Notes: generated by a model not told the origin, from the sequence alone. Positions 35,897 through 45,547 are shown, numbered from the stretch's first letter. The stretch: 64,000 nt of DNA from Allobosea sp. (GCA_017307955.1 JAFKFV010000017.1:156508-220507); one strand, 5' to 3'. Numbers and translations are program-made.

Positions 35897-36970
35897 ATGG
35901 CTGCCGGATCGCCCGCTTCGCCGCGCGTCGCGCCCGCTCCGCGGGGACGCTTCGGCCGGCTTGCCGCAACGCTTCTCTCCGCGGCGCTGCTGCCGCTCTC
36001 GGCCGGACTCGCCTTCGGCGCCGATGGTCTCGACACGACGCCGGCCAAGGTGCTGTTCAGCAAGGTCAACACGCCGATCCCGATGGAGGCCCGTTCGATC
36101 GGTTCCTATGCCAAGGGCTGCCTCGCCGGCGCGGTGGCGCTGCCGGTGAACGGTCCCGACTGGCAGGCGATGCGCCTCTCGCGCAACCGCAACTGGGGCA
36201 CGCCAGAGCTGGTGAGCTTCACCGAGCGGCTCGCCAGCGACGCCAAGCGGCTGGATGGCTGGCCGGGACTGCTCGTTGGCGACATGGGCCAGCCGCGCGG
36301 CGGTCCGGCGCTGACCGGCCATGCCAGCCACCAGATCGGCCTCGATGTCGATATCTGGCTCACGCCGATGCCGAAGAAGACGCTCAGCTATGACGAGCGC
36401 GAGACCATGGTCCCCAAGGAGATGGTCAACCAGAAGGCGCGCGTCATCAACGCCTCCAACTGGACGAGCGGCCAGTTCAAGCTCATCCGCCGCGCCGCGC
36501 TCGATCCCTCGGTGGCGCGCATCTTCGTCAATGCCGCGATCAAGAAGCAGCTCTGCGTCAGCGCCGGCGCGGATCGCGGCTGGCTCGGCAAGGTGCGGCC
36601 CTGGTGGGGCCACACCTTCCATTTCCATGTCCGCCTAGACTGTCCGGCCGACATGGCGAGCTGCGTGCCGCAGAAGGCGCCGCCGCCCGGCGATGGCTGC
36701 GGTGCCGAGCTCGATGCCTGGCTGCAGCCGCCGAAGCCCGTCAAGCCGACGAAGCCGGTGAAGCCGGCGCCGCCGCCTAAGCCGATCATGCTGTCCGACC
36801 TGCCGGCGGCCTGCCGCGAGGTGCTCATCGGCGCCCCGCCCGGCGAGCGGCCAGACGCCGTGCTGGCGGCGAGCCGGCCGGCCAGCGTGCCGGTGCCGCA
36901 GGCGGCGGTCGGCGCTCCGGACGAGATCGAGAACCCGTCGGACCAGACGCCGACCGGCCTGCTGCAATAG
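35897..36970 (+). CDS. mepA: Penicillin-insensitive murein endopeptidase MepA
   Basis: 357 residues. Signal peptide ends near GLAFG-ADG (about 41). LAS-type zinc peptidase motifs: GHASHQIGLDVDIW (His142, His145, Asp150) and the C-terminal WWGHTFHFHVRLDCP. Conserved MRLSRNRNWG and NRNWG also match. Cleaves D-alanyl-meso-diaminopimelyl bonds in peptidoglycan in the periplasm. An additional Pro/Lys-rich repeat segment (KPVKPTKPVKPAPPPKP, about 280-297) and tail extend it beyond the E. coli length of about 274. Confidence 0.92.
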   Translation: MAAGSPASPRVAPAPRGRFGRLAATLLSAALLPLSAGLAFGADGLDTTPAKVLFSKVNTPIPMEARSIGSYAKGCLAGAVALPVNGPDWQAMRLSRNRNWGTPELVSFTERLASDAKRLDGWPGLLVGDMGQPRGGPALTGHASHQIGLDVDIWLTPMPKKTLSYDERETMVPKEMVNQKARVINASNWTSGQFKLIRRAALDPSVARIFVNAAIKKQLCVSAGADRGWLGKVRPWWGHTFHFHVRLDCPADMASCVPQKAPPPGDGCGAELDAWLQPPKPVKPTKPVKPAPPPKPIMLSDLPAACREVLIGAPPGERPDAVLAASRPASVPVPQAAVGAPDEIENPSDQTPTGLLQ

Positions 36971-36971
36971 C

Positions 36972-38117
36972 TCAGGCCGCGCTCTTGGCCGGATCCGCGG
37001 CCTTGGCCGGATCTGCCTTGGGCGCCACCCAATGCCGCATGGTTGGCAGGCTTCGGTCATATTGCGGCACCAGCTTCAGGCTGGCGCCGAGCTCGGCCGC
37101 GGCGCGCCAGGGCCAGCGCGGATCGGCGAGGATCGCCCGGGCGAGCGCCACCATGTCGGCCCTGCCCTCGGCGACGATCGCCTCGGCCTCGGCCGGCGTG
37201 GTGATGAGGCCGACGGCGCGGGTCGGAATACCGGAGCCGTGCTGGATCGCCTCGGCGAGATGCGTCTGATAAAGCGGCCCGGCCGGGATGCGGGCGTTGT
37301 GCACATTGCCGCCGGACGAGGCGCAGATATAGACGACGCCCGCCTCCTTCAGCGCCCGCGCCACCTCGACCGCCTCGTCGATGCCGAAGCCGCCCTCGAC
37401 CCATTCGGTCGCCGAGAGCCGCGCCCCGACGAAGACATGATCGGGCAGCGCCGCGCGCACCGCCTTGGCAATGGTCACGATCAGCCGCATGCGGTTCTCG
37501 AGCGAGCCGCCCCAGCGGTCGGTGCGCTTGTTGGAGATCGGCGACAGGAACTGGTGCAGCAGATAGCCATGCGCGCCATGCAGTTCGACAAAGTCGAAGC
37601 CGGCCCGTGCGGCGCGCTTCGCCGCCTGGACGAAGGCCTCGATGGTCCGCTCGATGCCGGCCTCGTCCAGCGCCTCGGGCACCGGATAGCCGTCGGCGAA
37701 GGCGATCGCCGAGGGTCCGACGACCTGCCAGGGATCATCGGCCGGCTTGAGCGGGCCGCCACCCTCGAAGGGGCGTTCGGTCGAGGCCTTGCGGCCGGCA
37801 TGGCCGAGCTGGATGCCGAAGACCGTCGTCGCCGGCGCGAAGCGGCGCGCCGCGGTCAGCGCGCGCTCGGCCGCCGCCTCGTTGGCGTCTGAATAGAGGC
37901 CGAGGCAGCCATGCGTGATGCGGCCGCGCCGCTCGACGCCGGTGGCCTCGATCGTGACCATCGCGGCGCCGGAGATGCCGAGCGAGATCCAGTGGTGGAG
38001 ATGCCAGTCCGTCGCCGAGCCGTCATCGGCCGAATACATGCACATCGGGGCGATGGCGATGCGGTTGGCGAGCGTATGGGATCCGAGCGCAAGGGGGGTG
38101 AACAGCGCGGGCGCCAT
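36972..38117 (-). CDS. NADH:flavin oxidoreductase, old yellow enzyme (YqjM/XenA class)
   Basis: 381 residues, FMN TIM barrel. APMCMYSADDG near 24-34 carries the Cys characteristic of the thermophilic-like YqjM/XenA class. Also FDFVELHGAHGYLLHQFLSP and SNKRTDRWGGSLENRMRL, the universal OYE motif. Reduces activated alkenes, quinones or nitro compounds. C-terminus contains a tandem AKAADPAKSAA tail. Convergent with mepA with a single-base gap. Confidence 0.92.
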   Translation of the reverse strand: MAPALFTPLALGSHTLANRIAIAPMCMYSADDGSATDWHLHHWISLGISGAAMVTIEATGVERRGRITHGCLGLYSDANEAAAERALTAARRFAPATTVFGIQLGHAGRKASTERPFEGGGPLKPADDPWQVVGPSAIAFADGYPVPEALDEAGIERTIEAFVQAAKRAARAGFDFVELHGAHGYLLHQFLSPISNKRTDRWGGSLENRMRLIVTIAKAVRAALPDHVFVGARLSATEWVEGGFGIDEAVEVARALKEAGVVYICASSGGNVHNARIPAGPLYQTHLAEAIQHGSGIPTRAVGLITTPAEAEAIVAEGRADMVALARAILADPRWPWRAAAELGASLKLVPQYDRSLPTMRHWVAPKADPAKAADPAKSAA

Positions 38118-38214
38118 GAGAGACCTTTCGGAGGGAAGGAGGAAGGATCGGCCGGTGGCGGGGAGATAGGCAGCGCCGGCGCCTTGCGGAAGCCCCGCGA
38201 CCCGCGGCCTTCGA

Positions 38215-38865
38215 TCACGCCCCGTTGATGCGCCACCAGCCGGCGATGGCGTGGCGCGGCCGGTGCGCCGGCAGCACCTCGTGCGGGATCTCCTCCGAGA
38301 GCATCAGCACGACCCGCCCCGCCTTCGGCAGGACGGTCGCGGCCGGTTCAGCATGATCGTCGGGCGAGCGCCAGAGCCGCAGCGCCCCGCCATCCCCCTC
38401 GCCCCAGTCCGCGTCGAGATAGGTGACGAAGGACACGACGCGGTTCTTCGCGCCCTGCAGTCGGTCGAGATGACGGCCATAGAAACCGCCGACCGGATAG
38501 GCGATGAAATTGCACTCGAAATCGAACAGGCCGAGAAAGAGGCGGCGGTTGATGAGGAGCCGCAGTTCCTCGGTCATCGCCAGTAGCCGCCGCTCGGCCT
38601 CGGTTCCGGCGTCGAGCCAAAGGATGGCAGCGCGGCGGATTTCACCGTCGCGCCGGAAGGCATCGTCGCGGCCGACGCCGGCGACCGCCAGTCGTCCGGC
38701 CGCGATATGGCCGCGTAATTCTTCAGAAAGAGCGGAAGCGAGATCCGCCGGAACGATGCCGTCGGCAATGGCGAAGCCCTCGTCGGCAAGGCGCTCGACG
38801 AGGGCCTGGAGAGACGGGCCGGCTTCGGCCTCCTCCGTGTCGCCGGGAGCCGAGGCCGCGCTCAA
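38215..38865 (-). CDS. 2OG-Fe(II) oxygenase (prolyl 4-hydroxylase-like)
   Basis: 216 residues if read from the TTG at 38865, which overlaps the msrA stop as TTGA and implies translational coupling. No ATG occurs near a sensible N-terminus. Iron ligands HxD in [10 protein letters not shown] and the distal His in [21 protein letters not shown] with 2OG-binding Arg. [15 protein letters not shown] is typical of P4H-type bacterial SM-20/PKHD proteins. Substrate unknown. Start choice is the weakest part. Confidence 0.82.
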   Translation of the reverse strand: MSAASAPGDTEEAEAGPSLQALVERLADEGFAIADGIVPADLASALSEELRGHIAAGRLAVAGVGRDDAFRRDGEIRRAAILWLDAGTEAERRLLAMTEELRLLINRRLFLGLFDFECNFIAYPVGGFYGRHLDRLQGAKNRVVSFVTYLDADWGEGDGGALRLWRSPDDHAEPAATVLPKAGRVVLMLSEEIPHEVLPAHRPRHAIAGWWRINGA

Positions 38866-39527
38866 GCGGCAGCCACGCCGGTGCCGACCGGGCAGGCGAC
38901 GCCCGTACCGCCGAGACCGCAATAGCCGCCCGGATTCTTGGCGAGATATTGCTGGTGGTAGTCCTCGGCGAAATAGAAGGGCCCGCGCGGGGCGATTTCC
39001 GTGGTGATGGCGCCAAAGCCCCTCTTGGCGAGCTCGGGCGCATAGGCGTCGCGCACCCGCTCCGCCGCCGCGCGCTCGGCCTCGTCCGCGACATAGATGC
39101 CGGAGCGATACTGCGTGCCGACATCATTGCCCTGGCGCATGCCCTGTGTTGGGTCGTGGCTCTCGAAGAAGAGCTTCACCAGCGCCTCATAGGAGGTCAC
39201 CGCGGGGTCATAGGCGACGAGCACCACTTCATTATGGCCGGTGCGGCCGCTGCAGACTTCCTCATAGGTCGGATTCGGCGTCTCGCCGGCCGCATAGCCG
39301 ACGGCCGTCGCATAGACGCCGGGCGCCTTCCAGAACGCGCGCTCGGCGCCCCAGAAGCAGCCGAGGCCGAACACGGCGGTGCGGATGCCGTCCGGATAGG
39401 GGCCGGCGATCGGCTTGCCATTGACGAAGTGGCGGCCGGGCGTGGTGATCGGCGTCTCGCGGCCGGGAAGCGCCGTTCCGGGGGCCGGCATCGAGGCCTT
39501 GCGGGCAAAGAGGTCGAGGAGATTCAT
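38862..39527 (-). CDS. msrA: Peptide methionine-S-sulfoxide reductase MsrA
   Basis: 221 residues. Active-site [12 protein letters not shown] (Cys57), [25 protein letters not shown], and [15 protein letters not shown] are all canonical. C-terminal [15 protein letters not shown] contains the resolving cysteines. Reduces Met-S-sulfoxide in oxidised proteins. First gene of a two-gene unit with the 2OG oxygenase. Confidence 0.95.
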   Translation of the reverse strand: MNLLDLFARKASMPAPGTALPGRETPITTPGRHFVNGKPIAGPYPDGIRTAVFGLGCFWGAERAFWKAPGVYATAVGYAAGETPNPTYEEVCSGRTGHNEVVLVAYDPAVTSYEALVKLFFESHDPTQGMRQGNDVGTQYRSGIYVADEAERAAAERVRDAYAPELAKRGFGAITTEIAPRGPFYFAEDYHQQYLAKNPGGYCGLGGTGVACPVGTGVAAA

Positions 39528-39560
39528 GGCAGTCTCCCTTGCTGGAGGCGGAGTGAACCG

Positions 39561-39860
39561 TCAAGCCACGGCGCGGAGGCGCGCAGGCCGGGCGGCGAGA
39601 ATGAGCAGCGCGCCGAGCGCGCCGAAGACGAGCCAGGCCGGCAGCGCCAGCACGGCGAGGAAGGGCGATGTCAGCATCGAGCCCCCGAGCGCGGTTTCGG
39701 CGGCGGCAAGGCTGGCGGCGTCGGCGCCGCGCCAGGCTTCAGCGAGCGGGGTCGTCACCAGCGCGGAGGCGGCGATCGACCGCGTGCCGTCGATGACGAT
39801 CGCGATCACCGCGCCGGCGAGCGCGAAAAGGCCTGCGAGACGGACGAGGAAGCGGACCAT
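39561..39860 (-). CDS. Small conserved rhizobial membrane protein, unknown function
   Basis: 99 residues with two hydrophobic helices (about 4-25 and 68-92). Between them is DGTRSIAASALVTTPLAEAW, a block I know from unannotated Hyphomicrobiales proteins of the same length. No function known. 33 bases upstream of msrA on the same strand. Confidence 0.68.
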   Translation of the reverse strand: MVRFLVRLAGLFALAGAVIAIVIDGTRSIAASALVTTPLAEAWRGADAASLAAAETALGGSMLTSPFLAVLALPAWLVFGALGALLILAARPARLRAVA

Positions 39861-40019
39861 GGCGGATGCTCGCGTCGGAAGCCGCCGATCATGACCCGAA
39901 CCGCCGCGCCGGCCAAGCGGCCGGCCCGACGCCGAAGGATGATCGATAGCGCGACAATACCGCAGGCCGCCCGGTTCGCGAGCGGCCCCTCGGATAAGCG
40001 CCAATATGGTGATGTGCCG

Positions 40020-40048
40020 CTCGCCGGGCAAGATGGATGCCCGGCGAG
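40020..40048. terminator. Hairpin downstream of the alcohol dehydrogenase gene
   Basis: CTCGCCGGGC (40020-40029) and GCCCGGCGAG (40039-40048), perfect 10-bp stem, 9-base loop. It lies 15 bases beyond the stop of the leftward dehydrogenase gene; no U-tract. Confidence 0.6.
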
Positions 40049-40063
40049 GCGCGGCCGCCGCGG

Positions 40064-41080
40064 CTAGACACGCAGCAGCGTCTTGATGGCGCGCCGCTCG
40101 TCCATCGCCTTGTAGCCCTCGGCCACGTCGGCGATCGGCAGTTCGAGGTCGAACACCTTGCCCGGGTTGATCTTGCGGCTCAGCACCAGGTCCATGAGAT
40201 GCGGCAGGAATCGGCGCACGGGAGCCGGACCGCCGAGCAGGCTCGACTGCGCGAAGAACAGCCGCTGGCCATCGAATGTGACGCCATGCGGCACGCCGAC
40301 ATAGCCGATATGGCCGCCGGGCCGGCAGACGCTGATGGCCTGCTCCATGGATTCCTGCGTCCCGACGCATTCGAGCACCGAGTCGGCGCCGATACCGTCG
40401 GTCAGTTCCCTGATCCGCCTGATTCCGTCCTCGCCGCGCTCGGCGATGATGTCGGTGGCGCCGTATTCGAGCGCCAGTTCCTGGCGCGCCTTGTGCCGGC
40501 TCATCGCGATGATCCGCACCGCGCCCATCTCCTTCGCCGCAAGCACGCCCATGAGCCCTACCGCGCCATCGCCGACCACGACGGCCGTGCCGCCCTCCTT
40601 CACCGCGGCCGCCTCCGCCGCATACCAGCCGGTGCCGAGAACGTCGGAGGTCGCCAGGAGGCTGGGGATCAGGTCGTCCGCCGGCATCTCGTCGGTCGCG
40701 ACCAGCGTGCCATCGGCGAGCGGAACGCGAGCGTAAGGCGCCTGCGCGCCCGTCATGAATTCGCGCTCGATGCAGGATGACGGGAAGCCGAAGCGGCAAT
40801 GCGGGCAGGTATTGTCCGAGGTGGCGAAGGAGCCGACGACGAACTGGCCGGGCTTCACCGAGGTGACGGCGCTGCCGACTTCGACGACGACGCCGCAATA
40901 TTCATGGCCCATCGCGGCCGGACCGGAGAGCGGCTGCAGCCCGCGATAGGGCCAGAGGTCGGACCCGCAGATGCAGGTCGCGGACAGGCGGATGATCGCA
41001 TCGGTCGGCTTCCGGATGGTGGGCTCGGGGACCTCCTCGTAGCGGACATCGCCGGGAGCATGGAGAATGGTGGCAAGCAT
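40064..41080 (-). CDS. Zinc-dependent alcohol dehydrogenase (MDR family)
   Basis: 338 residues. Catalytic Zn motif GHEYCGVVVEVGSAV; structural Zn cysteines are reduced to CPHCRFGFPSSC (C-x2-C...C). Rossmann motif VVVGDGAVGLMGVLAAKEMGA. Substrate unknown; family members oxidise alcohols or reduce aldehydes. Last gene of a leftward set with the cupin and cyclophilin-like genes, headed by a divergent LysR regulator. Confidence 0.9.
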   Translation of the reverse strand: MLATILHAPGDVRYEEVPEPTIRKPTDAIIRLSATCICGSDLWPYRGLQPLSGPAAMGHEYCGVVVEVGSAVTSVKPGQFVVGSFATSDNTCPHCRFGFPSSCIEREFMTGAQAPYARVPLADGTLVATDEMPADDLIPSLLATSDVLGTGWYAAEAAAVKEGGTAVVVGDGAVGLMGVLAAKEMGAVRIIAMSRHKARQELALEYGATDIIAERGEDGIRRIRELTDGIGADSVLECVGTQESMEQAISVCRPGGHIGYVGVPHGVTFDGQRLFFAQSSLLGGPAPVRRFLPHLMDLVLSRKINPGKVFDLELPIADVAEGYKAMDERRAIKTLLRV

Positions 41081-41104
41081 GGGTCTGATCCTCTGACGCG
41101 GGTT

Positions 41105-41500
41105 TCAGGCGCCGTAGTCGGCGTCGGTGACGTGTTCGGCCCAGTCGACCGCCCTGCCGTCCTGGACCTCCTGGATGGCGATATGCGTCATGGCGGTCGC
41201 CTGCGCGGCGCCGTGCCAGTGACGTTCGCCGGGCGCGAACCAGACGGTGTCGCCCGGACGGATCTCCTCGATCGGCCCGCCCTCGCGCTGCACCCGGCCG
41301 AGACCGGCGGTCACCACCAATGTCTGGCCGAGCGGATGCGTGTGCCAGGCGGTGCGGGCGCCGGGCTCGAAGGTCACGAGCGCGCCCTGCACGCGCGCCG
41401 GGTCGAAACTGTTGAACAACGGATCGATGCGGACGGTGCCGGTGAACCAGTCGGCGGGACCTTTGCCGGACGGACGCGATCCGGCGCGGATGATGTCCAT
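41105..41500 (-). CDS. Cupin domain protein (mandelonitrile lyase / carboxymuconolactone type)
   Basis: 131 residues. Metal-binding cupin motif 1 in [21 protein letters not shown] (HxHx4-QE-like) and motif 2 in [22 protein letters not shown]. Such short cupins include manganese-dependent (R)-hydroxynitrile lyases and quercetinase relatives. Part of the leftward dehydrogenase unit: 13 bases after the cyclophilin-like gene and 24 before the dehydrogenase. Confidence 0.86.
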   Translation of the reverse strand: MDIIRAGSRPSGKGPADWFTGTVRIDPLFNSFDPARVQGALVTFEPGARTAWHTHPLGQTLVVTAGLGRVQREGGPIEEIRPGDTVWFAPGERHWHGAAQATAMTHIAIQEVQDGRAVDWAEHVTDADYGA

Positions 41501-41513
41501 GCGCAATCTCCTT

Positions 41514-41984
41514 CTAGTCGATGCGCTCGATGCGCAGCCTGAACTCGCCCTTGATGAGCAGCGGTGCGAGATCGCCGTCGAAGCGGCCGAGCCGCACGAG
41601 ATCGCGCGTGCTCTCGTAGCTTCCATGGAACAGTGCGAGATTGCCCCAGGGGACAAAGTAGCAGAGGTCGCCCGCCCGCGCGTCGGGAACAGGCCCACGC
41701 GTCAGCGCGCGCAGCTTGCGGGGGAGATAGGCGATCTTCTCGTTGCTGCCGAAATCGCTCGCCTCGAGGTCGAGCGGCAGCATGGCGAGGAACTCCCGAG
41801 CCGACGGATTGTCCTCGAGCGTCGCCGCCATCGTTTCGCCGGCCAGGAAAAGGCGGATCTTCATCGCAGTCAGCTCCCCCGCGGCGCCATCGGTTCGCTC
41901 TTCACCGACCGCGATCTTCGGGAGCGCGGCCGCGGCGACGGCGGCCAGCAACAGTCTGCGGCGCGTTGGATCGATCGGGCTCAT
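41514..41984 (-). CDS. Secreted cyclophilin-like fold protein (DUF369-type)
   Basis: 156 residues. Twin-arginine-like signal ([16 protein letters not shown]) at the N-terminus. The core [25 protein letters not shown] and [16 protein letters not shown] matches the cyclophilin-like domain family (PF18050/DUF369), which lacks proline isomerase activity. Often linked in operons with oxidoreductases and cupins, as here. First gene of the leftward unit and divergent from LysR. Confidence 0.82.
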   Translation of the reverse strand: MSPIDPTRRRLLLAAVAAAALPKIAVGEERTDGAAGELTAMKIRLFLAGETMAATLEDNPSAREFLAMLPLDLEASDFGSNEKIAYLPRKLRALTRGPVPDARAGDLCYFVPWGNLALFHGSYESTRDLVRLGRFDGDLAPLLIKGEFRLRIERID

Positions 41985-42150
41985 CGCGAAACATCCTTTG
42001 GTCGTCGCGATCGCAACGCCCGCTCCTCGGCTTCGGCGGCGGAGATGCGCCGCTGTTGCGCTCGGATATAGTCCCAGACCATTATCCCGATTAGCCATGC
42101 AATTGCGCATGCGCCTATCGGCTGCGGATATGAATGGCGGGAACGAGCCG

Positions 42151-43041
42151 ATGCGGCGCGAGGACCTGGGCGACCTCATCTGGTTTCTTGCCGTGGCCGA
42201 GGAGCGGAGCTTCACGCGGGCGGCGGCCCGGCTCGGCACGTCGCAATCGACTCTCAGCCACGCGATCAGGCAGCTCGAGGCGCGGCTCGGCCTCCGCCTG
42301 CTGACGCGGACCACGCGCAGCGTCGCCCCGACCGAAGCCGGCGAGCGGCTCCTGGCGAGCCTCGCGCCGCATGTCGCAGGCATCGAGGATGGCCTCGCCA
42401 GCCTGATGACGCTGCGCGAGCGGCCGTCCGGCACGGTCCGGATCAGCGTCTCCGATCATGCTTTCGCGACGGTGCTGTGGCCGCGGCTGCGGCCGGTTCT
42501 CGAAGGCTATCCGGACATCCATCTCGAATTCAGCATCGACAATGTGCTGCGCAACATCGTCGAGGAGCGTTTCGACGCCGGCGTCCGGCTCGGCGAAAGT
42601 CTCGACAAGGACATGATCGCGGTCCGCGTCTCGCCGGACTGGCGGCTCGTCGCCGTCGCGGCGCCGGCTTATTTCGCGACCCGCTCGCAGCCGCTGGTGC
42701 CGCAGGACCTCGTCCGGCACAACTGCATCAACCATCGCCATGGCCGGACCGGCGGTCTCTATGCCTGGGAGTTCGAAAGGGACGGGCGCGAATTGCGGGT
42801 CAGGGTAGAGGGCCAGCTGATCCTCAGCTCCTCGCTGCCGATGGTCGATGCAGCCCTCGCCGGCGCTGGTATCGCCTATGTCCCCGAGGACCTCGTCGCC
42901 GACCATGTCGCGGCGGGCCGGCTGGTCCAGGTGCTCGACGACTGGTCGCCCTTCTTCCCGGGCTATTTCCTCTATTATCCGAGCCGGCGACAGCTCTCGC
43001 CGGCGATGACCATCGTCATCGACGCCCTTCGGCTCCGGTGA
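42151..43041 (+). CDS. LysR family transcriptional regulator of the oxidoreductase cluster
   Basis: 296 residues from MRREDLGDLIWFLAVAEERSFTRAAARL. A start 21 bases earlier (MNGGNEP) is also possible, but the chosen one matches relatives and has GGGAACGAG upstream. HTH: GTSQSTLSHAIRQLEARLGLRLLTRTTRSVAPTEAGERL. Effector domain from about 90. Divergent from the cyclophilin-cupin-dehydrogenase set; overlapping palindromes GCAATTGC and GCGCATGCGC sit between 42099 and 42114. Confidence 0.88.
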   Translation: MRREDLGDLIWFLAVAEERSFTRAAARLGTSQSTLSHAIRQLEARLGLRLLTRTTRSVAPTEAGERLLASLAPHVAGIEDGLASLMTLRERPSGTVRISVSDHAFATVLWPRLRPVLEGYPDIHLEFSIDNVLRNIVEERFDAGVRLGESLDKDMIAVRVSPDWRLVAVAAPAYFATRSQPLVPQDLVRHNCINHRHGRTGGLYAWEFERDGRELRVRVEGQLILSSSLPMVDAALAGAGIAYVPEDLVADHVAAGRLVQVLDDWSPFFPGYFLYYPSRRQLSPAMTIVIDALRLR

Positions 43042-44593
43042 GACGATCGGCGTCGTGCAGGATTGCCCGGTCGCGACCTTCTTCCTTCGCCCGATAAAGC
43101 GCTGCGTCGGCGGCCGCGAGCAAGGCGGCGGCCGAGCCTGCCGACCGACCCCGCGTCGCAGCGATTCCGGCGCTGAGGGTGACTGCGGGCAGCCCCTCGC
43201 GCACCGAGGCCGGCGCCTCCCGCAGTGCCGCGCGCACGCGCTCGGCGACGCATCGCGCGCCAGTAGCGTCGGTATCGGCTAGCAGCATCGCGAACTCCTC
43301 CCCGCCGATGCGGGCAGGCAGGTCGCCCGGCCGTCGCGCGCAGCGGTCGAAGGCGCCGGCGATCAGCTTCAGCACCTCGTCACCGACGCCATGGCCGTGC
43401 CGGTCGTTCAACTGTTTGAAGTGATCGGCATCGAACAGAACGACAGCGAAGTCTGCGCCGGTCCGGGCCGCGCGCCGCCACTCGCGCTCGAGGCTCTCGT
43501 CGAACTGCCGCCGATTGGCGAGGCCGGTCAGGAAGTCCGTCCTCGCCTGTCGTTCGAGCTCCTCCTGCGCGGCGGCGCGAAGGCGGGATTCGCGGGCGAG
43601 CAGCAGCGCCGCGATGACGAGCGCCGCGCTGATGACGAAAGCAAGGCCACCGATGAGAACGGACTGCCGCCGCCAGTTCGCATAGAGCGGCTCGGTGGCG
43701 AGGCCCGCCGATACCACCAGCTTGGTGCCCTCCACCCTGTCGAAGGCGAACAGCCTTTCGACGCCATCGATCGACGATCGCGAGACGAAGCTCCCCGAGC
43801 CCATCAGCTGCATGCGCTGGAAATTGGCGTTGCGCGACAGGTCGCCAATCGCGGAGGCGGCGTCAGGCAGAGCCGGCTTCCGCGCGATGATCTTGCCGCT
43901 CCCGGAGACGACGATGATCGAATCGGATGGACCGATCGGGATCGGGGCAAGCAGGCCGCGAACCGTGCCGAGATCGACCACGGCCGCCGCGACGCCCCCG
44001 AACTTGCCGTCGCTGCGGGTCATGCGGCGGCTCAGGACGATGGTCTGGTGACCCTCGCTGCCGACGAGGGGATCGCTGATGAGCAGCCCGAGGCCGGCGC
44101 CCGCCCGATGCGCCTTGAAGAACGGCAGCTCGGCATGATCGATATCCGGCGCCATGCCCTGCCCGGCCAGCACCCGGCCGCCGGGGCCGAGAATGGTGAT
44201 GGAGCCGATGCCGGGGTCGCTTGCCCGGATGTTGCTCAGGAGAAGACGCCAGACATCGTCGTCCAGCATGCGCAATGTCGGATCGGCGAAAATCGCGATG
44301 ACCAGCCGGAGCGTGGCGTCATAGCTTTCGAACCGGGCGCGCAAGAGACTCTCGATGCTGGCGACCGACGCGCGGCCGATCAGCAGCGCGCGGGCCTCGA
44401 CCTCCTGCCGATACTGCCAGAGCGAAACCCCGATCGCCGCCAGCACCATGAGGGCGGCGACGGCGCTCGCGACCACGAGCGGCACGCCGGAGCGTCGCCG
44501 GGCGTTCCTCCGCTCCGGCGGAACGCTCGGACGTCCCTGACGAAAGTGCGGGGGCCATGACTTGATGGGGGCGAACATCGCAACATCCAGCAC
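43016..44593 (-). CDS. Membrane diguanylate cyclase with periplasmic sensor domain (GGEEF)
   Basis: 525 residues. First helix about 37-60, periplasmic dCache/PDC-type sensor domain about 65-300 (FESYDATLRLVIAIFADPTLRML, LGPGGRVLAGQG), second helix about 312-335, then the GGDEF domain. The active site is RIGGEEFAMLL, the functional GGEEF variant. No RxxD inhibitory site is evident. Synthesises c-di-GMP to control motility or biofilm. The 3' end overlaps the convergent LysR gene by 26 bases. Confidence 0.92.
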   Translation of the reverse strand: MLDVAMFAPIKSWPPHFRQGRPSVPPERRNARRRSGVPLVVASAVAALMVLAAIGVSLWQYRQEVEARALLIGRASVASIESLLRARFESYDATLRLVIAIFADPTLRMLDDDVWRLLLSNIRASDPGIGSITILGPGGRVLAGQGMAPDIDHAELPFFKAHRAGAGLGLLISDPLVGSEGHQTIVLSRRMTRSDGKFGGVAAAVVDLGTVRGLLAPIPIGPSDSIIVVSGSGKIIARKPALPDAASAIGDLSRNANFQRMQLMGSGSFVSRSSIDGVERLFAFDRVEGTKLVVSAGLATEPLYANWRRQSVLIGGLAFVISAALVIAALLLARESRLRAAAQEELERQARTDFLTGLANRRQFDESLEREWRRAARTGADFAVVLFDADHFKQLNDRHGHGVGDEVLKLIAGAFDRCARRPGDLPARIGGEEFAMLLADTDATGARCVAERVRAALREAPASVREGLPAVTLSAGIAATRGRSAGSAAALLAAADAALYRAKEEGRDRAILHDADRLTGAEGRR

Positions 44594-44707
44594 GACTCGA
44601 ACGACCCCCGAGACGCCATTCTTGTCGTCCGGTTGGACAAGTTCAACCCGTTGCAGCGCCCGCCGCCCCGCTCCAGCCTGGCCGCCGGGCGGCGCCGGCG
44701 AGGTCCG

Positions 44708-45547
44708 TCACGCCGCCTTGACGATCCGGAAGCCCTCGATCTCCGCGACGATCGGCAGGCCGGCCCAGCGCTTCGTATCGTGCAGGATGATGAGGCGGCC
44801 GAGATCGCCGCCGATCTCGGTGTTGATCCGATCGATCGTCTTGAGCTGGTCCCAGGTGCTGCCGACGGCATTGGCGAGCGGCACATAGACGCCGTCGTGA
44901 TTGTGACCGCAGATATTGGCGGCGGTGTAGATGCAGTCGCCGGCCACGACGATGCGGCCGCGCGCCGTCTCCAGGATGATGAATTGCTGGCCGATGGTAT
45001 GGCCCGGGCCGGTCCGCACATGCAGGCCCGGCAGAAGATTGTCGCGGTCACCATCCACGAGGTCGAGCCGGTGCTCGATCGAGGCATCGAAGGCCCGGCG
45101 CATGTCGTCCGGATTGATGATCGCCGTCAGGGCACCGAAGCGCGGCGGCAGGGCCAGGAGCTCGACCCAGCTCAGGATCTCGTGCTTCTGCACATGGATC
45201 ATCGCATTCGGGAACTTGCCGATCGAGCCCATATGGTCGAAATGCGCATGGCTGAGGACGATGTCTGTGACGTCTCCCGCCTCGACGCCCAGCGCCTCTA
45301 GCATGGTGAGCGGCGAGATCCAGTCGGGGATGCCGAACTTCTCGCTGAACGCGGCGCCGCTGCCCTCGCGCATGAAGCCGGTATCGATCAGGACGACCCG
45401 GTCGTCCCGCCGCGCGAGCACGAAGGAGAAGGGCAGATCGACCACACCGGCATCATGCGCGCCAAGGATCAGGCCGGCGACCAACTGGTCCTTCGAGCGT
45501 GCGAATTCGAGGACATGGACCTCCCAGAGCGCCTCACCATCGGTCAT
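44708..45547 (-). CDS. MBL-fold N-acyl-homoserine lactonase family protein
   Basis: 279 residues. Zinc-binding LSHAHFDHMGS (HxHxDH), later metal ligands in GPGHTIGQQFII and VAGDCIYTAANICGHNHDGV. Length and layout match AttM/BlcC/AiiA-type lactonases, although the family also hydrolyses gamma-butyrolactone. Transcribed away from the divergent... it shares its strand with the RbsA-type ABC genes just upstream (11 bases after the permease stop), so it is probably in that operon, which argues for a lactone of a sugar or signalling origin. Confidence 0.85.
   Translation of the reverse strand: MTDGEALWEVHVLEFARSKDQLVAGLILGAHDAGVVDLPFSFVLARRDDRVVLIDTGFMREGSGAAFSEKFGIPDWISPLTMLEALGVEAGDVTDIVLSHAHFDHMGSIGKFPNAMIHVQKHEILSWVELLALPPRFGALTAIINPDDMRRAFDASIEHRLDLVDGDRDNLLPGLHVRTGPGHTIGQQFIILETARGRIVVAGDCIYTAANICGHNHDGVYVPLANAVGSTWDQLKTIDRINTEIGGDLGRLIILHDTKRWAGLPIVAEIEGFRIVKAA

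Noticed and set aside
42099..42114. Palindromes GCAATTGC and GCGCATGCGC upstream of the LysR gene as a LysR box
   Set aside because: They are short, overlapping and do not fit T-N11-A properly; chance is possible in this region, so I only mention them in the gene entry.
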